Source: an uncultured Burkholderiales bacterium (lineage in GTDB: Bacteria; Pseudomonadota; Gammaproteobacteria; Burkholderiales; Burkholderiaceae_C). Taken from it: DNA of 43,881 nt. The notes below the pieces were generated by a model that was not told the origin of the DNA, did no database searches, and saw nothing but the letters and a program-made list of their open reading frames with translations. The position numbers and the translations under genes were made by a program. Shown here piece by piece: positions 19,436 through 25,242 of this stretch. Within the stretch, counting starts at the first letter, position 1. Every line of letters begins with the position of its first letter. The stretch is from positions 1 through 43,881 of the forward strand of contig CAIJIT010000071.1 in the NCBI GenBank assembly GCA_903820745.1, read 5' to 3'.

Positions 19436-19449
19436 AGCACGATCGTGCT
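19436..19449. promoter_or_regulatory. 14-bp perfect palindrome upstream of etfB
   Basis: AGCACGATCGTGCT is a perfect palindrome 87 bases before the etfB start and downstream of the tRNA terminator, so it lies in the etfB control region. TetR-type repressors of acyl-CoA genes often bind such sites. No regulator gene is adjacent. Confidence 0.35.
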
Positions 19450-19590
19450 ATTTAAACCACGCTACAGGTGCGCTGCTGTCAATTGTGCGGCGCAGTCGGC
19501 GTGATAACGGCAGCCCCGACGCCAAAGTCGGGCATCAATTCACGCTCAGCTCTTGGGGAGTCTGCTCGGCAGTGCCAGCAAGTCTCAGGC

Positions 19591-19630
19591 ATAAAAAAAG
19601 CTCCCTTGTCCTTGTTCGACCTGGAAGCTT
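19591..19630 (-). terminator. Rho-independent terminator of the tRNA-Gly/Gly/Leu cluster
   Basis: Read leftwards, arms AAGCTTCC and GGGAGCTT (one G-U pair, 17-base loop) run into a run of seven T. It lies 18 bases beyond the 3' end of tRNA-Leu and ends the tRNA transcript before the etfB control region. Confidence 0.72.
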
Positions 19631-19647
19631 CGTGACTGACTTTGACT

Positions 19648-19734
19648 TGGTGCCCAGGACGGGACTTGAACCCGTACGACCGCAAGGTCGGCGGATTTTA
19701 AGTCCGCTGCGTCTACCAATTTCACCACCCGGGC
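19648..19734 (-). tRNA. tRNA-Leu (UAA)
   Basis: Complement strand gene of 87 bases including an encoded CCA. The acceptor stem is GCCCGGG/CCUGGGC. The anticodon loop CUUAAAA gives UAA. The variable arm is long, as expected for a class II tRNA, and the T-arm carries GGGTTCAAGTCCC. It is the last gene of a Gly-Gly-Leu cluster. Confidence 0.95.
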
Positions 19735-19777
19735 AAGGCTTTAATAACCATCCATTATCACTGCGGGCTTTTGAATT

Positions 19778-19853
19778 TGGAGCGGGAAACGAGATTCGAA
19801 CTCGCGACCTCAACCTTGGCAAGGTTGCGCTCTACCAGCTGAGCTATTCCCGC
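19778..19853 (-). tRNA. tRNA-Gly (GCC), copy 1
   Basis: Complement strand gene of 76 bases including encoded CCA. Acceptor stem GCGGGAA/UUCCCGC; anticodon loop UUGCCAA (GCC). It is identical by eye to the copies at 19913-19988 and 25045-25120. Confidence 0.96.
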
Positions 19854-19912
19854 ATTGCCTGCCCTCTTCCGTGAAGAAATGCACCGGACTTGGTGTTTTT
19901 TCCAGATTACGC

Positions 19913-19988
19913 TGGAGCGGGAAACGAGATTCGAACTCGCGACCTCAACCTTGGCAAGGTTGCGCTCTACCAGCTGAGCTATTCCCGC
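19913..19988 (-). tRNA. tRNA-Gly (GCC), copy 2
   Basis: Same 76-base sequence as copy 1, including CCA. It is the first gene of the cluster, about 50 bases downstream of the promoter at 20037-20065. Confidence 0.96.
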
Positions 19989-20036
19989 ATTTTCTTCCAC
20001 TTTCAACTTGAAGCTCTCGCCTCAGTCAAGCCCGTG

Positions 20037-20065
20037 ATCATAGCATGGCCTGCTGCCGGACTGAA
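20037..20065 (-). promoter_or_regulatory. Promoter of the tRNA-Gly/Gly/Leu cluster
   Basis: Read leftwards: -35 TTCAGT (20060-20065), 17-base spacer, -10 TATGAT (20037-20042), then a C/G-rich discriminator. It lies 48 bases before the first tRNA-Gly and matches the sigma-70 pattern well. Confidence 0.62.
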
Positions 20066-20170
20066 TCTTGGACTGGCCCAAGACGCTCATGTCAAGTGAC
20101 GAAACTCAATCGCCATGATGTGGCTGATCCGAAACTGATTGGACTCTTCGATTGATCAGCGAAAGAGTTG

Positions 20171-20626
20171 ATGATGAAGTATCACTACGTTCGAAGCATC
20201 CGTCGATTCGTCGCCCCTTGGCTGCTCGCGATGTCAGCCTCCATCCTGAGCCAGCCCGCAGTGGCGCAAGCAGAACATCGGCGCGCACCGCCTCATCCAC
20301 AATGGCGGGGCGACATTTCGCGCTTTCACGAACATGACCTGAGTGTCTGGCGCGGCGGTCGCTGGACCCAAGGTCGCCACGATGGGCGGCTGGGCTGGTG
20401 GTGGGTCGTAGGTAATGCCTGGTATTTCTATCCGATGCCGGTCTATCCTTATCCGAACCCGTGGGAACCAACGCCAGCCATGTTGCCAACGCCTCAACTG
20501 CCGCCACCGCGGTATTGGTATTTCTGCGAAGCGGCCCAGGCCTATTACCCCTACATATCAACCTGCCCAGGAGGTTGGAGGCAAGTACCCGCAACACCCG
20601 GCGACTCGCCAGATCAAAGCAAGTAG
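20171..20626 (+). CDS. Small exported protein with a Tyr/Pro/Trp-rich mature region
   Basis: The product has 151 residues from the ATG at 20171 (20174 and a TTG at 20168 are equally possible; AAAGAG precedes them). A signal peptide ends near AVAQA. The mature part holds a 'HDLSVWRGGRWTQG...WWWVVGNAWYFYP' segment, a Pro-rich linker and a C-terminal 'YFCEAAQAYYPYISTC..GW..VP' motif. That C-terminal motif recurs in small secreted proteins of Proteobacteria whose function is unknown to me. The gene overlaps the ribosome-binding region of the next gene, so the two form an operon. Confidence 0.75.
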   Translation: MMKYHYVRSIRRFVAPWLLAMSASILSQPAVAQAEHRRAPPHPQWRGDISRFHEHDLSVWRGGRWTQGRHDGRLGWWWVVGNAWYFYPMPVYPYPNPWEPTPAMLPTPQLPPPRYWYFCEAAQAYYPYISTCPGGWRQVPATPGDSPDQSK

Positions 20627-20638
20627 GAGCAGCCCATC

Positions 20639-21142
20639 ATGAACAATCATTTCTATTTCCGCCTCTCAACAGTCGCATTGTTCTGGACCGGAGCGATGTG
20701 TCTGTCGGGCTGTGCCGAAATGCCCATCGGACCAACTGCGGCGGTGATGCCGGGCCCGAACAAGCCATTCGAGGTTTTTGTCCAGGAAGACCAACTATGC
20801 CGAGCTTGGGCAGGTCAGTCGGTCGGCAGCGGCGATGCAGCATCGCAACGCATGCTCGCCTCAACCGTAACCGGCACCGTCATCGGCGCAGTTGCCGGTG
20901 CCGTGCTTGGTGGCGATAGCAATTCCGCAGGAGCCGGGGCTGCGATGGGTACCCTGGTAGGCGCCGGTGCAGGCGCCAATCAGAGCGCAATGACCGTCTG
21001 GAGCGCCCAGCGCCGCTATGACATCGCCTACCAGCAATGCATGTATTCGAAGGGCAATCTGGTGCAGGCTTTTACCGACGGCTCGCGTCGCATTCCGGGC
21101 CCGGCCTTGCCAGCCCTGCCACCGCCACCAGCACCCCACTGA
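20639..21142 (+). CDS. Glycine-zipper lipoprotein
   Basis: The product has 167 residues with lipobox LSGC (Cys25). A glycine-zipper segment follows at about 75-115 (TGTVIGAVAGAVLGG and AGAAMGTLVGAGAGA), then 'YDIAYQQCMYSKGN' and a Pro-rich tail. This layout is common in small outer-membrane lipoproteins annotated as glycine zipper family. TAGGAG at the end of the preceding gene serves as ribosome binding site. Likely role: envelope-associated, perhaps stress-linked given the neighbouring accessory ftsH and uspA. It converges on ftsH. Confidence 0.8.
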   Translation: MNNHFYFRLSTVALFWTGAMCLSGCAEMPIGPTAAVMPGPNKPFEVFVQEDQLCRAWAGQSVGSGDAASQRMLASTVTGTVIGAVAGAVLGGDSNSAGAGAAMGTLVGAGAGANQSAMTVWSAQRRYDIAYQQCMYSKGNLVQAFTDGSRRIPGPALPALPPPPAPH

Positions 21143-21163
21143 AGCCTGCTTAGCCCTGTCTTT

Positions 21164-23026
21164 TTAACCCTTGTCAGCAGGCACAGACTGTGGGTGTAAC
21201 TCCTGGGTTAGTTCATTCAGGGCTGCCTCGTCCAGCGTTTCTTTTTCCAACAGCGCCCCTGCGGTACGTTCGAGCAAGGCGCGATGGCGGTGGAGCAAAG
21301 CGGTGGCCCGGTCAAAGCCGGCCATTACCAAGGTCAGCACTGCGGCATCAATGCGCGCCTGTGTTCCTGGCGCCAGTATCGGTGCACCAGAGACCCAGTC
21401 ATGCGGTACTCCGGGCGCGGTCGGGCGGGGTGGCTCGTAGGCCATGCAGCCCAATCCTTCGTCCATACCGTAGCGGGTCACCATGTCGCGAGCGATATCA
21501 GTAGCACGTGCCAAATCGTCAGCGGCCCCTGTGGAGACGTCATTGAAGACAAGTTTCTCGGCTGCACGGCCAGCCAGCAGTACGCTGATTTTCTGCTCAA
21601 GCTCATGCTTGGTCATCAGGTAGCGGTCCTCAGTCGGACGTTGAATGGTGTAGCCGAGCGAGCCGATACCGCGCGGGATGATCGACACCTTGTGCACCAC
21701 ATCCATACCCGGCAGCGCCAAGGCGACCAGCGCATGGCCCATTTCGTGAAAGGCCACAGCCTCGCGCTCTTTCGGGTTCAGCAGGCGGTTCTTTTTCTCG
21801 AGCCCGGCGACGATGCGTTCGACCGCCGCTGTGAAGTCGGCCAGCGTGACTTGCTCGGCCCGGCGCCTTGTCGCCAACAAGGTAGCTTCGTTGACCAGAT
21901 TGGCCAGATCAGCACCGCTGAAACCCGGCGTCAGAGCTGCAACTTCGTCAAGCGACACCTGCGGCGCCAGTGTGACCTTGCGCACATGCACTTGCAGAAT
22001 TTGCACCCTGCCGATGCGATCGGGCTTGTCCACCAAGACTTGCCGGTCGAAACGTCCGGCTCTCAGCAAGGCCGGATCGAGAATTTCGGGCCGGTTGGTC
22101 GCAGACAATATGATCAGCCCGACCGAAGGATCGAAGCCGTCCATTTCAACCAGCAACTGGTTCAACGTCTGCTCTTTTTCGTCATGCCCGCCCAGGCCTG
22201 GAAAAGCGCCGCGCGCCCGGCCCAGCGCGTCGAGTTCATCGATGAAAATAATGGCCGGGGCATGTGCCCTCGCCTGCTCAAACAGGTCGCGCACCCGAGC
22301 GGCGCCGACACCAACAAACATTTCGACAAACTCGCTGCCCGAAATGGAAAAGAAAGCCACACCCGCCTCGCCCGCCACCGCGCGCGCCAGCAACGTCTTG
22401 CCGGTCCCCGGCGGGCCGACCAGCAGCACCCCCTTGGGGATATGCGCACCCAGCCGCCCATAGTCCTGTGGGTGTTTAAGAAAATCGACAATCTCCTCGA
22501 GCTCCCCCTTGGCTTCATCAACGCCTGCGACATCGGCAAAGCTGACACCCGTCGCGGTTTCAACGTAAACCTTGGCGCGACTCTTGCCAATCGACATGAA
22601 ACTGCCCAGACCGCCCGAAGATTCGGTCATGCGGCGGATCAGGAAATACCAGAGCCCGAAGAAGACAGCGGCAGGCAGGATCCAGGAGAGGATTTCGCGC
22701 AGGAAGTTGCTTTCGACGACGCGCCGGTAAGGCACCCTGTAGGGGTCCAACCGGCTCGCCAGATCGGATTCGACACGTACGGCCACCAGGGTTGTCTTGG
22801 GACCATCGGGCGACTTCAAACGTCCGCTGATACTCCGATCGAAGACGGTGATCTCGGCGATCCGACCTTCAGCCAACGCCTGTTCGAACTCGCTGTAGGA
22901 CACCGTGGCAACTTCGCTGGCGCTACGCCAGACATCCTGCAGCAGCAGCATCAACAGCAAGGCAAGCAACCAATAGCCGATATTCCAGGCCTGCTTTTTA
23001 TTCACGCCACCGACTGGCTCAGCCAT
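21164..23026 (-). CDS. ftsH: Accessory FtsH-type membrane AAA+ zinc metalloprotease
   Basis: The 620-residue protein has two membrane segments (about 14-33 and 112-131) around a periplasmic domain. The AAA+ domain follows, with Walker A GPPGTGKT at 204-211, Walker [10 protein letters not shown] at 261-269 and arginine fingers R325/R328. The M41 peptidase domain has HEMGH at 427-431 and the third zinc ligand D504. Housekeeping FtsH has HEAGH; HEMGH with '[16 protein letters not shown]' marks a second FtsH group that I recall from Beta- and Gammaproteobacteria. It is not next to rlmE or folP, as the housekeeping gene usually is, but divergent from uspA. This supports a stress-related accessory protease. 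Confidence 0.9.
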   Translation of the reverse strand: MAEPVGGVNKKQAWNIGYWLLALLLMLLLQDVWRSASEVATVSYSEFEQALAEGRIAEITVFDRSISGRLKSPDGPKTTLVAVRVESDLASRLDPYRVPYRRVVESNFLREILSWILPAAVFFGLWYFLIRRMTESSGGLGSFMSIGKSRAKVYVETATGVSFADVAGVDEAKGELEEIVDFLKHPQDYGRLGAHIPKGVLLVGPPGTGKTLLARAVAGEAGVAFFSISGSEFVEMFVGVGAARVRDLFEQARAHAPAIIFIDELDALGRARGAFPGLGGHDEKEQTLNQLLVEMDGFDPSVGLIILSATNRPEILDPALLRAGRFDRQVLVDKPDRIGRVQILQVHVRKVTLAPQVSLDEVAALTPGFSGADLANLVNEATLLATRRRAEQVTLADFTAAVERIVAGLEKKNRLLNPKEREAVAFHEMGHALVALALPGMDVVHKVSIIPRGIGSLGYTIQRPTEDRYLMTKHELEQKISVLLAGRAAEKLVFNDVSTGAADDLARATDIARDMVTRYGMDEGLGCMAYEPPRPTAPGVPHDWVSGAPILAPGTQARIDAAVLTLVMAGFDRATALLHRHRALLERTAGALLEKETLDEAALNELTQELHPQSVPADKG

Positions 23027-23354
23027 GGAAGCCTGCGCACCTTAGAGGCCCTTGGATCGGGGGCGTCATGCTCGCCGCATCAGCGAGACGTTGGATCCTG
23101 GATACCTGGTGCTTGTCATGGGACTCCATCACTTCTGCCTTCGTCAACAGATTCTCCAAGCCGCTGAATCGCGCACTGAAACAAGCGAGTCGGCCTGAAG
23201 CCTTGCCCACCTGGATCAGCGAGTGCAACCCGGTGACAAGTCCTGAGCCCGATCTTGGCCGGGGCGGAATCCGATTGGATTGACCGATATCAAGCCGAGC
23301 AATCGGACGGGGGCGACACTCAGTTTTCTGTCCTTTTTTCCCGAGATCATCACC
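23027..23354. other. 328-base control region between ftsH and uspA
   Basis: I see no gene here. Frames exist on both strands but lack recognisable content and ribosome binding sites. The region holds an FNR-like box (23280-23293) and an 8-bp inverted repeat TCCGATTG/CAATCGGA (23270-23277 and 23300-23307) that encloses the box. It must contain the divergent promoters of ftsH and uspA. Confidence 0.6.
23280..23293 (+). promoter_or_regulatory. FNR/ANR-like box upstream of uspA
   Basis: TTGACCGATATCAA matches the FNR-type consensus TTGAT-N4-ATCAA at nine of ten defined positions. Its centre is 68 bases before the uspA ATG. A class II promoter with the box near -41.5 would place a -10 near GACACT (23315-23320), a modest match. 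This suggests induction of uspA under oxygen limitation. Confidence 0.5.
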
Positions 23355-23810
23355 ATGTATCAACGTATCCTTGTCCCCGTCGACGGCAGTTCGACTTCTA
23401 ACGCGGGTCTGGCCGAGGCGGTGAAACTGGCCAAGTTGACCGGCGCCAGGCTGCTTTTGCTGCATGTCGTCGACGACTTGCCGATACTGGTGAGTGCCGA
23501 AGGGATGAGTGCCATGTCGGGCGATATTTTTGCGTTGCTGAAGGAAGGCGGCGAAAAGGTTCTTGAACAAGCCCGGGCCAGCGTTGCTTCACAAGGGCTT
23601 GCTGTCGACATAAAGCTACTTGAAAGCCTGAACGGGCGGCTTTGCGACCATGTCAATCAGCAAGTCACCGCGTGGAAGGCCGATCTGATCGTGCTGGGCA
23701 CGCATGGCCGTCGCGGCGCAAGCCGCTGGCTGCTGGGCAGCGATGCCGAGCAGGTGCTGCGCAGCGCTGCAGTGCCAGTGCTGCTGGTGCGCTCTGACGC
23801 CAGCCAGTGA
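23355..23810 (+). CDS. Universal stress protein, UspA family
   Basis: The product has 151 residues, a single Usp domain starting at MYQRILVPVDGS. The ATP-binding pattern G-x2-G-x9-G-S is present in GTHGRRGASRWLLGS near residues 115-130, so it is probably an ATP-binding type. The longer upstream frame (from 23280) is rejected because the family begins at this methionine. It is divergent from the accessory ftsH and converges on the aldo/keto reductase. Related Usp genes in Pseudomonas and Burkholderia respond to low oxygen, which fits the FNR-like box upstream. Confidence 0.9.
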   Translation: MYQRILVPVDGSSTSNAGLAEAVKLAKLTGARLLLLHVVDDLPILVSAEGMSAMSGDIFALLKEGGEKVLEQARASVASQGLAVDIKLLESLNGRLCDHVNQQVTAWKADLIVLGTHGRRGASRWLLGSDAEQVLRSAAVPVLLVRSDASQ

Positions 23811-23830
23811 ACGGCCGCGACGAGAAGAGA

Positions 23831-24847
23831 TCAGGGCAAGTCGCCACCGCGCGCAGTCACGTAGAGGCGGTACCAGGCTTCACGGCTCAAATGTACTTTG
23901 GCAGCAGCAGCACAAGCGCGGATCCGAACAGGATCTGATGTGCCGATGACTGGCTGTATTCCTGCGGGATGCTTCATCAACCAGGCCAGCACGACGCTTT
24001 CGCGCGCGACTTGGTGGAGATCGGCGAGCTCCTGCACCAGGGCGGCCGTCTGTCGCTCAGCCGGCGCAGCGCCAACGGGCAAGGCGCCGCTGAACCAGCC
24101 TTTGGCCAATGATCCCCAGGCCTGGATTTGAACCTTGTGCTGCTGGCAATGATCAAGCGTGCCAGCCCAATCTGTACCAACAGCTAGGCCTTGCGAGTCA
24201 TTGAAACAGGTGCCGGAGTCCAGCCAATCGAGCTTGCGCAAGCTCATCTCAAGCTGATTGACGACCAGCGGCTCGCCGCCCAAGGCATGAGACAGGCTGC
24301 GCATATGCCCGGCATGCATATTGGAAACGCCCAGATGCCGCGCCTTGCCCGAGGATTTCAAGCGCGACCAGGCCTCGGCGACTTCATCCGCCTGCATGAG
24401 CGGATCTGGCCGATGCAGGAGCAGCAGATCGAGATAGTCGGTGTTCAGCCGCCGCAGACTGGCTTCGACGCTTCCGATGATATGTGCTGCAGACAAGTCA
24501 TAGCGCTTGGGACCCTGTGCGTCAGCAAAGCGAATGCCACATTTGGACTGCAGCAGCATACGCTCGCGCAAACCAGGCTGCTGCCTGAAAAGAGCGCCAA
24601 AACATTGCTCAGCCTTGCCCAGCGTATAGATGTCGGCATGGTCAAACAAGGTAATGCCGATCTCGAGCGCTGCCTCAACAGCAGCCTGCGCCCGGGAGAT
24701 GTCCTGCCCGGAAATCTCCTGGGCATTCCACCCGCCGCCCAAGCCCATACAACCGAAGACCAGCCGGCTCGCCTGCGGCAGACTGTCGTTGATGGCAATG
24801 CCCGATGACCCAGGCGCGACCGGAACTTGGCGGTTCGGCAAAATCAT
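23831..24847 (-). CDS. Aldo/keto reductase family oxidoreductase (YdhF-like)
   Basis: This is an NADPH-dependent TIM-barrel oxidoreductase of 338 residues. The catalytic tetrad is visible: D69 and Y74 in 'FDHADIY', K102 in 'SKCG', H145 in 'LLHRPDP'. The cofactor-binding end has 'GVSNM' and 'QPVIGTS'. The layout resembles E. coli YdhF. The ATG lies only a few bases after the T-tract of the tRNA-Cys terminator and has no spaced ribosome binding site; the start, or the way the gene is transcribed, is therefore unclear. Substrate unknown. Confidence 0.87.
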   Translation of the reverse strand: MILPNRQVPVAPGSSGIAINDSLPQASRLVFGCMGLGGGWNAQEISGQDISRAQAAVEAALEIGITLFDHADIYTLGKAEQCFGALFRQQPGLRERMLLQSKCGIRFADAQGPKRYDLSAAHIIGSVEASLRRLNTDYLDLLLLHRPDPLMQADEVAEAWSRLKSSGKARHLGVSNMHAGHMRSLSHALGGEPLVVNQLEMSLRKLDWLDSGTCFNDSQGLAVGTDWAGTLDHCQQHKVQIQAWGSLAKGWFSGALPVGAAPAERQTAALVQELADLHQVARESVVLAWLMKHPAGIQPVIGTSDPVRIRACAAAAKVHLSREAWYRLYVTARGGDLP

Positions 24848-24853
24848 CCTGAC

Positions 24854-24888
24854 AAAAAAAATGCGCTACCGTTCGAAACAGCAACGCA
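24854..24888 (-). terminator. Rho-independent terminator of tRNA-Cys
   Basis: Read leftwards: 10-bp stem TGCGTTGCTG/CGGTAGCGCA (three G-U pairs), 7-base loop TTTCGAA, then eight T. It begins 14 bases beyond the tRNA-Cys 3' end and ends six bases before the aldo/keto reductase ATG. Confidence 0.68.
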
Positions 24889-24901
24889 AGTCTAGGGTTT
24901 T

Positions 24902-24975
24902 TGGAGGCGCGATCCAGAGTCGAACTGGACTAACCGGATTTGCAATCCGGGGCATAACCGCTTTGCTATCGCGCC
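24902..24975 (-). tRNA. tRNA-Cys (GCA)
   Basis: Complement strand gene of 74 bases including CCA. Acceptor stem GGCGCGA/UCGCGCC; anticodon loop UUGCAAA (GCA); T-arm CCAGTTCGACTCTGG. It follows tRNA-Gly copy 3, but an intrinsic terminator lies between them. Confidence 0.95.
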
Positions 24976-25012
24976 GTTTGAAGACTCCACCCGGAATTGG
25001 CGGAACTCTGAC

Positions 25013-25038
25013 AAAAAAGGGAAGCCTGAGCTTCCCTT
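25013..25038 (-). terminator. Rho-independent terminator after tRNA-Gly copy 3
   Basis: Read leftwards: perfect 9-bp stem AAGGGAAGC/GCTTCCCTT with loop TCAG, followed by a T-run. It lies seven bases beyond the tRNA-Gly 3' end and before tRNA-Cys, so tRNA-Cys depends on read-through or its own promoter. Confidence 0.8.
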
Positions 25039-25044
25039 CAAAAC

Positions 25045-25120
25045 TGGAGCGGGAAACGAGATTCGAACTCGCGACCTCAACCTTGGCAAGGTTGCGCTCT
25101 ACCAGCTGAGCTATTCCCGC
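25045..25120 (-). tRNA. tRNA-Gly (GCC), copy 3
   Basis: Complement strand gene of 76 bases, the same sequence as the two copies near 19.8 kb, including CCA and the ATTGCC flank shared with copy 1. It lies downstream of lon. Confidence 0.96.
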
Positions 25121-25175
25121 ATTGCCTCGATTTTTTTGCTAATTCGTTTGAATCGGCACAAACATCGAAGGGCAG

Positions 25176-25205
25176 ATTCTACACTGGACCGACTGTTGAA
25201 CGCAA
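25176..25205 (-). promoter_or_regulatory. Candidate promoter of tRNA-Gly copy 3
   Basis: Read leftwards: -35 TTGCGT (25200-25205), 18-base spacer, -10 TAGAAT (25176-25181), about 55 bases before the tRNA 5' end and after the lon stop codon. Confidence 0.45.
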
Positions 25206-25242
25206 GCTCGAACGAACAAACCCGGTCTGACTCGCCCCGTTT

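Noticed and set aside
19778-19988. CRISPR-like direct repeat
   Set aside because: The repeated 76-base unit is tRNA-Gly, with full cloverleaf features; no short regular repeat-spacer array exists in the window.
19485-20099. Small frames on both strands with repeated translations
   Set aside because: They cross the tRNA-Gly and tRNA-Leu genes; the repeated peptides are translations of tRNA sequence.
21284-23167. Long + strand open frame of 627 codons
   Set aside because: It is the antisense of the accessory ftsH, which has intact Walker and zinc motifs. No recognisable domain in the shadow frame.
23019-23570. - strand frame of 183 codons across the ftsH-uspA gap
   Set aside because: It overlaps uspA in antisense and the ftsH start, and the translation has no recognisable features.
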